Origin: Phycisphaerae bacterium
GTDB taxonomy: Bacteria; Planctomycetota; Phycisphaerae; Sedimentisphaerales; Anaerohalosphaeraceae
DNA length: 64,000 bases
Reading direction: 5' to 3'
Assembly (NCBI GenBank): GCA_014859965.1
Contig: JACZKQ010000169.1
Location: 1 to 64,000, forward strand
Shown here: positions 50,976 to 58,925 of the stretch, one piece after another
How the letters are laid out: each line of letters opens with the position of its first letter
Numbering within the stretch: position 1 is the first letter of the stretch
Notes under the pieces: model-generated
The model's database searches: none
What the model saw: the letters and a program-made list of their open reading frames with translations, nothing else
Told to the model about the DNA's origin: nothing
Program-made: the position numbers and the translations under genes

Positions 50976-52283
50976 CTAAATACGCCACGGGCTCCGCATC
51001 GTACGCGAGCGCAGGCGGTTGGCCTCGGCGTCGTCCACAAACTGATTGGTTTTCGGGTTCCACTTCAAGGGACGCTTCAACTCGTACGCAATATTGCCGA
51101 TCAGGCAAACGATCACCGTGCTGCAGCCGATCTCGACGTCGCAGATCGGTTTGCTGCGGGTCTTGATGGCGTCGAGCCAGTCGGTGTAGTGATTGCGGCT
51201 GTCGTAAAGATGGACCTCGTTAGGCCCGAGCTTCTGGTCCTTGAGTTCGTCGGGCCACGTCTTGAGATATCCGCGATTGACCTCGACTTTGCCCTTCGAG
51301 CCGACAAACAAAACGCCGTTGACGTTGCCGTGACCCGGATAGCTGCCCTCGCGGGTCATCGTGATGCCGCTGGCGTAGCGATAGGTCAGGGCTTTGATAT
51401 CCTTGCCATCGGGAGGGATCACTTCGACAGGTCCGTCGCCGTCCATACCGAGACCCCACTGGGCGATATCGAAATGATGTGCACCCCAGTCGGTCATGCC
51501 GCCGCCGCCGTAGTCCTTGTACCGCCGCCAGTTCGGGAATATGTCCCGGCTGATGTGCGGCGACAGCTCCGAATGAAAAGGCCGCATGGGGGCCGGACCC
51601 ACCCACCCGGGCCAGTCCAGGTAATCCGGTGTCGTCTCGGCGGGGAGATCGCAGTCGATGGGCGGCCCGCCCACGTTGACGACGACGTGCGTGATGTCGC
51701 CGATGTAGCCGTTGCGAACCAGTTCACAGGCGAAACGGAAGCGGTAATCCGAACGCTGCATGCTGCCGGTCTGGAACACGCGATTGTACCGCCGTGTCTC
51801 GCGCAACATCGCCAGCGATTCGGTAATATTGTGGCCGAGGGGCTTTTCGCAAAAGATGTCCTTACCCGCACGAGCAGCATAAACGGCGTTAAGGCCGTGC
51901 CAGTGATCGGGCGTGGCGATGACCACGGCGTCGATGTCTTTGCGGGCGAGAAGTTCGGTGAAGTCGCCATAGGACGTGAAGCCCGACCACTTGCCGTCGG
52001 CTTTGGACTTGGCGTAGTGATCATTGGCCATCTTCTCAGAACGGGCGAGCTTGAGCTTGTCCACGTCGGCGCCGGCGACGACCTGTGTGCCGCTTGCACC
52101 CATGAACGAGCGCTGGAGGTGCTGGCTCTGCTTGCCGGTGCCGATGAATCCGATGGTGATGCGCTCACTCGGCGGGTTCTGGCCAAAGACCGACGCCGGG
52201 ACGATATACGGCATCGCCGCCATGGCGCCGGCAAGGCCGGCGGTACGCTTCAGGAATTGACGCCTGTTGACGCTTCTGTTCAT
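50976..52283 (-). CDS. Tat-exported Gfo/Idh/MocA oxidoreductase
   Basis: 435 residues from the ATG at 52283, seven bases after AAGGAG; about 90 open codons upstream lie over the preceding gene. Tat signal V-N-R-R-Q-F-L-K at 5-12. Nucleotide site G-F-I-G-T-G-K-Q-S near 45-53, with the third glycine lost. Catalytic E-K-P at 146-148 (I-F-C-E-K-P-L-G-H). Substrate motif W-G-A-H-H-F-D-I-A-Q-W-G-L-G-M-D-G-D-G-P. The C-terminus ends S-R-T-M-R-S-P-W-R-I. It is the middle of three adjacent paralogues; 77 bases separate it from the upstream one. Confidence 0.88.
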   Translation of the reverse strand: MNRSVNRRQFLKRTAGLAGAMAAMPYIVPASVFGQNPPSERITIGFIGTGKQSQHLQRSFMGASGTQVVAGADVDKLKLARSEKMANDHYAKSKADGKWSGFTSYGDFTELLARKDIDAVVIATPDHWHGLNAVYAARAGKDIFCEKPLGHNITESLAMLRETRRYNRVFQTGSMQRSDYRFRFACELVRNGYIGDITHVVVNVGGPPIDCDLPAETTPDYLDWPGWVGPAPMRPFHSELSPHISRDIFPNWRRYKDYGGGGMTDWGAHHFDIAQWGLGMDGDGPVEVIPPDGKDIKALTYRYASGITMTREGSYPGHGNVNGVLFVGSKGKVEVNRGYLKTWPDELKDQKLGPNEVHLYDSRNHYTDWLDAIKTRSKPICDVEIGCSTVIVCLIGNIAYELKRPLKWNPKTNQFVDDAEANRLRSRTMRSPWRI

Positions 52284-52360
52284 TTCGATCTCCTTGTACT
52301 CAAAAATGCGGGACGGGTCACGTGCGGCGACCTGCCCAACCTGTTGTGGAACATATTTTC

Positions 52361-53716
52361 CTATATTCGCCAGGGACTTCTCATGGTCCGTGACAGCATT
52401 GTATCCGCTTCGGCGTCGTTGACAAAACGTTCCTTGTCCGGATCCCACTTCAGATCCCGCTCCAACTGCATGGCGATATTGCCGAGATGCGAGATGGTGA
52501 TCGAGCGGTGGGCTGTTTCGATAGGCGCCGCGGGCTGCTTTCGCGAGATGACGCAATCGACAAAGTTCCGGAAGTGGTTGTCGCTTTTGTATAAGTGGAT
52601 TTCGTCGGGCTTAATGACGCTTTCCAGAATGCCCTTCGGCTCAGCTTCGTGCCGGCCGCGATTGGCCCATACCCACCCTTCGGCGCCCTCGAAGGTAACG
52701 CCGCCGCGGACCTTGTTGGATACGATCAGCTTGACGCCGTTCTTATAAATGCACTCGAAGTAATAGTCCGTCGCCGTGTTGTAGAGTTGGTCCTTGTTGT
52801 AGGTCCCTTTGGCATTGATGATCTCCACCGGGCCGGTGTCTTCGGTTCCCATGCCCCATTGGGCGCAGTCGGGGTGATGCCCGCCCCAATCGGTGACCTG
52901 GCCGCCGGAGTAATCGAGAATCCACCGCCAGTTCACATGGCATCGGGCCGGACTGTAGGGCGCCTCGGGCGCTGGGCCCAGCCACATTTGATAATCAAAC
53001 CCCTCCGGCACGGGCTCGACCTGTGTTCGAGCACCCTGCTGTGAGTAATCGGGCACGCCGCCCGGCAGCCCGCACTTGACTGTGTGGAGTTTGCCGATGC
53101 GCCCGTTTCGCACGAGTTCGCAGGCCCGCCGGAAATTCACGTCGGAACGCTGCTGGCTGCCGGTCTGGAAGATGCGCCCGTACCGTTTTACGGCGTTGCA
53201 CTGGGCCCGCCCATCCGCAACGGTCAGGCTTAGGGGTTTTTCACCGTAGATGTCCTTACCCGCCCGGGCGGCAGCGGTCACGACAAGTGCATGCCAGTGG
53301 TCCGGAAGCGCGATAAGAACCGTGTCGATGTCTCTGCGGGCCATCACGTCACGGAAATCGCCGAAGACCTCGCAGCCTTTATAGGCGCCGGAGGCCTTCT
53401 GTTGTGCGTAATGCTCTTCCACGATGCGCCGGGCCGGCTCGCGCCCGCCGATGCGATTGCTCCAGTAGCCAGCGCTTTCGCGGTTGACATCGCAGACTGC
53501 GACAATCTGGACACGGTTGTCGCCTAACATGCCCCGCATGTCGTTAATGCCTTGGTTGCCAGTCCCGATGACGGCCATGGTAATGCGCTCGGAGGGCGAG
53601 GCGCCCCCCTGCCCAAAAACCGTTGCGGGCAGAATATACGGCAACACAACTGCGCCGGCGGCAATTCCCGACGCATTCATCAGGAATTGCCGCCTGCTGA
53701 CATTTCTTTTCTTCAC
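52361..53716 (-). CDS. Tat-exported Gfo/Idh/MocA oxidoreductase (GTG start)
   Basis: 451 residues from the GTG at 53716, preceded by GGAGAG six bases before. Tat signal S-R-R-Q-F-L at 7-12. Nucleotide site G-T-G-N-Q-G at 51-56. Catalytic E-K-P at 159-161 (I-Y-G-E-K-P-L-S-L). Substrate motif W-G-G-H-H-P-D-C-A-Q-W-G-M-G, where Cys replaces the usual Ile. The C-terminus ends S-R-T-M-R-S-P-W-R-I, identical over ten residues to the paralogue at 50976. It lies 36 bases after the isomerase-like gene and is second in the operon. Confidence 0.88.
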   Translation of the reverse strand: MKKRNVSRRQFLMNASGIAAGAVVLPYILPATVFGQGGASPSERITMAVIGTGNQGINDMRGMLGDNRVQIVAVCDVNRESAGYWSNRIGGREPARRIVEEHYAQQKASGAYKGCEVFGDFRDVMARRDIDTVLIALPDHWHALVVTAAARAGKDIYGEKPLSLTVADGRAQCNAVKRYGRIFQTGSQQRSDVNFRRACELVRNGRIGKLHTVKCGLPGGVPDYSQQGARTQVEPVPEGFDYQMWLGPAPEAPYSPARCHVNWRWILDYSGGQVTDWGGHHPDCAQWGMGTEDTGPVEIINAKGTYNKDQLYNTATDYYFECIYKNGVKLIVSNKVRGGVTFEGAEGWVWANRGRHEAEPKGILESVIKPDEIHLYKSDNHFRNFVDCVISRKQPAAPIETAHRSITISHLGNIAMQLERDLKWDPDKERFVNDAEADTMLSRTMRSPWRI

Positions 53717-53752
53717 TACAAACTCTCCAGGTTCGTCAGATCCGGACGAAAT

Positions 53753-54751
53753 CTACCTGTCAAACGCTTCATCGAAGACGACGTTGGACGGCGCGAAGTC
53801 GACCCGGTTTACAAACTCGCAGGCCTCGGCAGCGCCGTGCTCGCGTTCCATACCGCAGTCTTCCCATTCCACCGACAGCGGGCCGGTGTAGCCGATGTGG
53901 TTGAACATCCGGATAATCTCTTCGAAATCCACGCCGCCGTGACCCAGCGAGCGGAAATCCCAGCCGCGTTCCGGGCTGCCGAAGTTCAGATGCGAGCTCA
54001 GGATGCCGTTGCGGCCGTTGATCTGCAATGCCGCGTCCTTCATGTGAACGTGGTAAATACGCTTGGGAAACTCGGTCAGGAAGCAAACCGGGTCGACCAA
54101 CTGCCAGTGCAGATGGCTCGGGTCGAAATTGAAGCCGAATGCCTCGCGATGTCCAATGGCTTCCAGCGCCCGCTTGGCGGTCACGATGTCGAACGCGATT
54201 TCGGTCGGGTGGACCTCAAGGGCGAACTTCACGCCGCACTCATCGAACACGTCAAGAATAGGATGCCACTTGTCCGCAAAATCTTTGAACCCGTCGGCGA
54301 TCATTTGTTCGCTCGCCGGCGGGAAACTGTAGATATACTGCCAGATCGACGAACCGGTGAAGCCGTTGACGACCTTGATGCCGAGGTTCCTCGCCGCGCG
54401 GGCGCTGTTCTTCATCGCATCGATTGCCCACTGGCGCTTCCGCTCGGGGTCAACGCCGCTGCCCTGCAAGTCGGCGGGAATAAACATGTCGTGTCGAGGG
54501 TCCAGGTTGTCACATACCAGTTGCCCGGCCAGGTGATTGCTGATGGCAAAGACTTTAAGATTGTTCTCCTCCAAAATGGCCAACTGCTGTCTGCAATAAT
54601 TCTGGTCTTCGGCGGCCCTGAAAACGTCCATGTGGTCGCCCCAGCAAGCCAGTTCCAGTCCATCATAACCCCAACTTGCCGCCTTCTTCGCCAGATCCGC
54701 TAACGACATGTCGGCCCACTGCCCCGTGAAAAGTGTGACAGGTCTACCCAT
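53753..54751 (-). CDS. Sugar phosphate isomerase/epimerase family TIM-barrel protein (cytoplasmic)
   Basis: 332 residues, start after AAGGAG. Unlike the other two barrels in this window it has no signal peptide. Metal ligands: Glu in F-A-L-E-V-H-P-T-E, Asp in N-F-D-P-S-H-L, His in Y-H-V-H-M-K-D and Glu in S-V-E-W-E-D-C. The family includes inosose dehydratases, D-tagatose-3-epimerase-like enzymes and keto-sugar isomerases. G-Y-D-G-L-E-L-A-C-W-G-D-H near the start is typical of the clade encoded next to Gfo/Idh/MocA enzymes. It is the first gene of the operon running to 43749 and is driven by the promoter at 54793-54821. Confidence 0.85.
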   Translation of the reverse strand: MGRPVTLFTGQWADMSLADLAKKAASWGYDGLELACWGDHMDVFRAAEDQNYCRQQLAILEENNLKVFAISNHLAGQLVCDNLDPRHDMFIPADLQGSGVDPERKRQWAIDAMKNSARAARNLGIKVVNGFTGSSIWQYIYSFPPASEQMIADGFKDFADKWHPILDVFDECGVKFALEVHPTEIAFDIVTAKRALEAIGHREAFGFNFDPSHLHWQLVDPVCFLTEFPKRIYHVHMKDAALQINGRNGILSSHLNFGSPERGWDFRSLGHGGVDFEEIIRMFNHIGYTGPLSVEWEDCGMEREHGAAEACEFVNRVDFAPSNVVFDEAFDR

Positions 54752-54792
54752 TGGTCAATCTCCTTAATGCTCACAATGTTAATAAAGCCTTC

Positions 54793-54821
54793 ATTATACA
54801 AGACAAGCCTGCATTTGCCAG
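54793..54821 (-). promoter_or_regulatory. Sigma70-type promoter for the operon 54751 to 43749
   Basis: On the minus strand CTGGCA (54821-54816), a 17-base spacer and a perfect TATAAT (54798-54793). Transcription would begin near 54786, about 35 bases before the ATG. Confidence 0.7.
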
Positions 54822-54858
54822 CAAATAAAATGCGAACCCCGGACGGACGCCTCGTAAG

Positions 54859-54884
54859 ATACGTAATCGTAACACCTTACGTAT
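54859..54884. promoter_or_regulatory. 26-bp palindrome upstream of the promoter, operator candidate
   Basis: ATACGTAA at 54859-54866 and TTACGTAT at 54877-54884 are perfect inverted 8-bp arms separated by 10 bases. Extra CGTAA copies flank it. It is centred about 50 bases upstream of the -35, and 50 bases after the stop of the esterase gene. No T-run follows on either strand, so a regulator site is preferred over a terminator. Confidence 0.5.
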
Positions 54885-54933
54885 TAACGACATTGCCTTG
54901 CGTTTGATGTAGAATGCATTGGCGTCCGATATT

Positions 54934-55950
54934 TTACAGCTTCTTGGCCAGCCACTGCAGGGTCTCGGCCCACATCTGCGGCGTATAAGTATGTCCCGCA
55001 TCTTCATATATGACGCCGCGGAAGTTCTCGCTGCCATAGCCGCCGTACAGCCGGCGCTGGAATTCATTAATGATTCTGACACCTTCGGCGGGTGAGCCCT
55101 CGTCGCTGTCGCCCGTCAATGTCAGGTGGGCCCGCGGGGCGATCAGGCCCACAACCTTCTCTATATCCATGCCCTCGCGGATCATCCGGGGCACATAGTA
55201 ATAGATGCCGTGCTGAGCCAGAAGCCCCTGCTCCAGGAGGTTCTGGTATCGCGTCAGGCAGGCGACACTGACCGTCACCTTGATGCGTTCGTCCAGAGCC
55301 GCCAGCCACCATGACCGCGTTGCGCCCATGCTCATGCCCATCGCGGCGATCCGCCCGGCATCCACGTCCGGACGGCTGCTGAGATAGTTCATCGCCAGCA
55401 AATCGTCCCGCACCATCATTCCCCAAAGCGTCGCGCCCTGCCAAAGGAATGCCTTGAACAGTGAGGCCTCCGTATGGGGCGGCCGCTCTTTCACATTCGC
55501 CGGTCCGCAGAACCGCCGCTCGCCAAAGGCGTACGCGTCGATGCACAGGACGAGATAGCCGGCACGGACAAGTTCCTCGCCTGTGATCAGCCCGTGCCCG
55601 CCCCGCCACCGGGCGAATGCACGCCTGCGTATCTCCTCCTTGCCCTGGGCGTACCGTCCCCCGTGGTAATGATGATACAGTATGGCCGGATACGGCTGCT
55701 CGCCGCCGCTGGGAATCATGGCGTAACCAAAGACCTTTGCCCCACCCCGGTTGTCGAACGAGAACCGCTCCAGACAGTACCCTTTGCACCGGCGCCTGCT
55801 GAGTATGGTCGGCTCGGGCACAAACGTCTCCGGCAACTCGCCCAGCAGCCGCCACAAGCTTGCGCGAAGGGCGGGCTTGAGCGCCTCCCACTCCGCGGCA
55901 CTGCTCACGGGCAGACTCACCTCATCCCTGTTCGCTGCCGAATCACCCAT
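54934..55950 (-). CDS. Alpha/beta hydrolase, acetyl-xylan-esterase/dienelactone-hydrolase-like
   Basis: 338 residues; AGAGG and GGAGGG precede the ATG. No signal peptide. The oxyanion-side strand is P-A-I-L-Y-H-H-Y-H-G-G, and the nucleophile Ser lies in G-M-S-M-G-A-T near residue 208. An Asp in L-T-G-D-S-D-E-G near 285 and a His in D-A-G-H-T-Y near 320 complete the triad. This is the order in cephalosporin-C-deacetylase/acetyl-xylan-esterase relatives. It probably de-esterifies oligosaccharides after uptake. It begins 24 bases after the fucosidase stop and is the last gene of that unit. Confidence 0.8.
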   Translation of the reverse strand: MGDSAANRDEVSLPVSSAAEWEALKPALRASLWRLLGELPETFVPEPTILSRRRCKGYCLERFSFDNRGGAKVFGYAMIPSGGEQPYPAILYHHYHGGRYAQGKEEIRRRAFARWRGGHGLITGEELVRAGYLVLCIDAYAFGERRFCGPANVKERPPHTEASLFKAFLWQGATLWGMMVRDDLLAMNYLSSRPDVDAGRIAAMGMSMGATRSWWLAALDERIKVTVSVACLTRYQNLLEQGLLAQHGIYYYVPRMIREGMDIEKVVGLIAPRAHLTLTGDSDEGSPAEGVRIINEFQRRLYGGYGSENFRGVIYEDAGHTYTPQMWAETLQWLAKKL

Positions 55951-55974
55951 CGACCTCTTCCCTCCGGCGGCCGC

Positions 55975-57378
55975 TCAGTACGCCCCGCTTATACGGAAGG
56001 CATACGCATGCCTGCACGGCAGTTCGTTGATCTTGACACCCGACGTATCCACGCACATCCTGCCCTGCTTGTACGTCCAGGGCAGTTTACCGTCCCTGCC
56101 GACCAGGACCACCTGGGCGCCGGCGGCCGGTTTCGGCACGTCCAGTTTCATTTCGTCGCCCGGCCAGCCGAGGCTGACGGCATAGATTGTGTTGCCCTTC
56201 TGCGTGAATCGCAACGCCCCGTTGTCCTTGCCTGCCCGGTCCCACTTTCGGGTCCCGTAGATGGCCTCGCCATTAACTTTGAGCCAGTCGCCCATCTCGG
56301 TGAGCCGCTGCTCCATGATCACAGGGATCCGCCCGTCGGCGGTCGGTCCGATGTCCAGCAGCAGGTTGCCGCCCTTGCTGACAAGATCGACCAGCATGTG
56401 CACCAGCTTCTCCGCTGACGTATAATGCCCTAACCGTTCGTTGCGGTTATAGCCGAAGGAATGGCCAATGCCGCGGCACTCTTCCCACGGATGGTCCGTC
56501 CCCTCTTCGGCGAGTTTCTCCTGGCTGTACTCCGTCGTGTAATAGCCGCCGTGTTTGCTCCGCGTGCCCTTGCCCCATCGGTCGTTGACTGCGACCGTGT
56601 CCTTCACCGGCGACTCATTGTACAGCCACGCCAAAAACTCGCGGCTCTTCCACACCTCATCCGGATGGTCCCATTCGCCGTCGCTCCATACAATGTCCGG
56701 CTTGTACCGCATCACAAGGTCCTTCACCTGAGGCAGCATGTGGGTATCGACGTAGGCAGGAACGTCAGAACGATACAGCGGATGATACCACTCGTACAGC
56801 GAGTAGTAGAAGCCCATGCGCAGTCCCCGCTTGCGGACCGCTTCGGTGAGTTCGCCGGCAAGATCGCGATGCGGGCCCACATCGACGCTGTTCCAGTTCC
56901 AACTCTGGCCGCTGGGCCACAGACAAAAGCCGTCATGATGCTTGCTGGTCAGGACCACGTACTTGGCCCCGGCCCGTTCGAATACCTCAGCCCAGTAATC
57001 GGGCTCGTACATCTCGCACGTAAAGTCTTTGACAAAGTCCTGGTAGTGGACCTTGTCGCCGTAAGCCTTGGTGTGAAAGGCGACGAACTGGTCGTGCCCC
57101 TCTCCCTTCTCTCGCCATCGGCGCCAGTACCACTCGGAATACCGGGCATAGACCCCCACACCTTCGATCGGCGCCCACGCCGGCACGGAGTAGACGCCCC
57201 AGTGGATGAAGATTCCGAACTTGGCGTCTCCGAACCATGCGGGCGTCGGCCGGGCGTCGAGGGAGTCCCACTCGGGCGAATACCGAACCGTCTGCCCTCC
57301 CGCCTTCGAAACCCCCAAACCCGCAAACGCGGCCGTCAGAATCAAAAACCCACACACCAGGAATTTGTCGCTTCTCAT
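55975..57378 (-). CDS. Secreted alpha-L-fucosidase (GH29)
   Basis: 467 residues from the ATG at 57378, seven bases after AAGGAG. Signal peptide at 1-27. Family GH29 motifs are complete: W-F-G-D-A-K-F-G-I-F-I-H-W-G at 48-61, T-S-K-H-H-D-G-F near 144-151 and the nucleophile Asp233 in D-I-V-W-S-D-G-E-W. The general acid/base is not assigned by eye, as is usual for GH29. A C-terminal beta domain follows. It releases fucose from algal, host or exopolysaccharide glycans. It lies between an oxidoreductase and an esterase in one unit, which suggests a fucosylated and acylated substrate. Confidence 0.93.
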   Translation of the reverse strand: MRSDKFLVCGFLILTAAFAGLGVSKAGGQTVRYSPEWDSLDARPTPAWFGDAKFGIFIHWGVYSVPAWAPIEGVGVYARYSEWYWRRWREKGEGHDQFVAFHTKAYGDKVHYQDFVKDFTCEMYEPDYWAEVFERAGAKYVVLTSKHHDGFCLWPSGQSWNWNSVDVGPHRDLAGELTEAVRKRGLRMGFYYSLYEWYHPLYRSDVPAYVDTHMLPQVKDLVMRYKPDIVWSDGEWDHPDEVWKSREFLAWLYNESPVKDTVAVNDRWGKGTRSKHGGYYTTEYSQEKLAEEGTDHPWEECRGIGHSFGYNRNERLGHYTSAEKLVHMLVDLVSKGGNLLLDIGPTADGRIPVIMEQRLTEMGDWLKVNGEAIYGTRKWDRAGKDNGALRFTQKGNTIYAVSLGWPGDEMKLDVPKPAAGAQVVLVGRDGKLPWTYKQGRMCVDTSGVKINELPCRHAYAFRISGAY

Positions 57379-57457
57379 CGGACACTCCTTCCGGCGCAAC
57401 AGGGACCGGCGCCGCCCATCGACAAGCGCCGGTCCCACCATTATTCGCACGCAGGAA

Positions 57458-58630
57458 CTACTTCTTGAACTTTGTCCATTTCTGCTTGCTCTTGGCGCTG
57501 GTAATCAGCGTATCCAGGAACAGCATGCCCCGCAGCCCGTCGGTCACCTTGGGGAAGTCGTCCATCAGCGGATCGGGCTTGACCCGTGCAATCTTGCACC
57601 GGATCGTATCCGTGAAGTTGACATAATTGTTGGCAAACGCTTCGAGGAATGCCTCCGGGTGCCCGGACGGCAGACGCGTCCCCCGTGCAGCCGCCGCACT
57701 GATCGCGCCGACGTAGTCGTTGCCGCGCTTGTACACGTGCTCCGGCTGGCCCATCTCGCGAACGTACAGGTAGTTGGGGTGCTCCTGATGCCACTCGATA
57801 CTGCCCGTCTCGCAATGCACCGATATGGCGAGATTGTTTTCTTCGCCGACACTGATCTGGCTGGCGTGCAGCACGCCCTTAACGCCCTTGTTGAACTTCA
57901 GCAGGCAGTTCACATCGTCGTCCAGTTTGCGGCCCTTCACAAAGCTCGTCAGATCCGCACACATCTCCTGAATCTGCAGACCGGCGATGTACTCGGCCAG
58001 ATTTTCGGCATGCGTGCCGATGTCGCCGCCGCAGCCCGAGCCGCCGCTCTGCTTCGGATCGGTCCGCCACGAGGCCTGCATTTGCCCCGTCTTCTCGATG
58101 GCCGTCGCCAGCCAGCCCTGCGGATACTTGACGACGATCTTGCGAACCGCGCCCAACCGGCCGCCGCGAACCATGTCGCGCGCCAGCTTGACCATCGGAT
58201 AACCCGTGTAGTTGTGCATCAGCCCGAACACGCACTTGGTCTTCTTGACGATCTCGACCAGGCTGCGCGCCTCGGCAACCGTCAGCGTCATCGGCTTCTC
58301 GCACATCACATGAAAGCCCGCCTCCAGCAGCGCACGAGCGATGGGGTAGTGCCAGTTGTTCGGCGTACAGACCGCCACAAAATCCATCCGCTCCCCCTCC
58401 GGCAACTGCAATTCCTTCTCGATCAGTTCCTTGTAGGTGCCGTAGCATCGCTTTTTGTCCAGGATCAAATCCTTGGCCATCTGCTTGCTTTTGCGCGGAT
58501 CGATGTCAAATGCCCCGCCGACAAGTTCCACGCCGCCGTCAAGACGAGAGGCCTTGCGGTGCACCTCTCCGATGAAAGCGCCCGGCCCCCCGCCAACCAT
58601 TCCCATCTTCAGTGTGCGATCAAGTACCAT
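57458..58630 (-). CDS. Gfo/Idh/MocA oxidoreductase without export signal
   Basis: 390 residues from the ATG at 58630, seven bases after AAAGGA. It is the only one of the ten family members here with no Tat motif: it begins directly at the Rossmann strand (K-M-G-M-V-G-G-G-P-G-A-F). Catalytic E-K-P at 111-113 (V-M-C-E-K-P-M-T-L). The substrate region has G-G-D-I-G-T-H-A-E-N, with His in the expected place. It presumably uses soluble NAD(P) in the cytoplasm, unlike its exported relatives. It is first in the unit with fucosidase and esterase, so a fucose- or oligosaccharide-oxidising role is possible. Confidence 0.88.
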   Translation of the reverse strand: MVLDRTLKMGMVGGGPGAFIGEVHRKASRLDGGVELVGGAFDIDPRKSKQMAKDLILDKKRCYGTYKELIEKELQLPEGERMDFVAVCTPNNWHYPIARALLEAGFHVMCEKPMTLTVAEARSLVEIVKKTKCVFGLMHNYTGYPMVKLARDMVRGGRLGAVRKIVVKYPQGWLATAIEKTGQMQASWRTDPKQSGGSGCGGDIGTHAENLAEYIAGLQIQEMCADLTSFVKGRKLDDDVNCLLKFNKGVKGVLHASQISVGEENNLAISVHCETGSIEWHQEHPNYLYVREMGQPEHVYKRGNDYVGAISAAAARGTRLPSGHPEAFLEAFANNYVNFTDTIRCKIARVKPDPLMDDFPKVTDGLRGMLFLDTLITSAKSKQKWTKFKK

Positions 58631-58725
58631 ATCCAATTCCTTTCAACAGAAACAATGGTGAATAAATCCATTCAATTTATTGCGAACGGGTACGGTCCCG
58701 TCGAAAACTGCCCTTGCTCAGCAAT

Positions 58726-58753
58726 ATAGTAGACACAATTTCGCCGCTGTCAA
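58726..58753 (-). promoter_or_regulatory. Sigma70-type promoter for the fucosidase unit
   Basis: On the minus strand a perfect TTGACA (58753-58748), a 16-base spacer and TACTAT (58731-58726); TATATT three bases further is an alternative -10. It diverges from the promoter of the prepilin-like gene. Confidence 0.6.
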
Positions 58754-58832
58754 CCCTGAGAAATCCCGATTTGGGCCCGTAGCGACGCGGGCCCCAAAGG
58801 CGGCCGAACACCGGACGGCCCGGAAAAAAAGG

Positions 58833-58861
58833 TTGGACCGGACCGCAAAGTGCGTTATAAT
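58833..58861 (+). promoter_or_regulatory. Sigma70-type promoter for the prepilin-like gene
   Basis: TTGGAC at 58833-58838, a 17-base spacer and a perfect TATAAT at 58856-58861, with the predicted start near 58868. Confidence 0.65.
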
Positions 58862-58925
58862 GCAGCGCGTCGGCGAACAGGTCTGCTCGACCGGCAGGTC
58901 GGGCCTTCTTGTAAGGAGATGGAGA

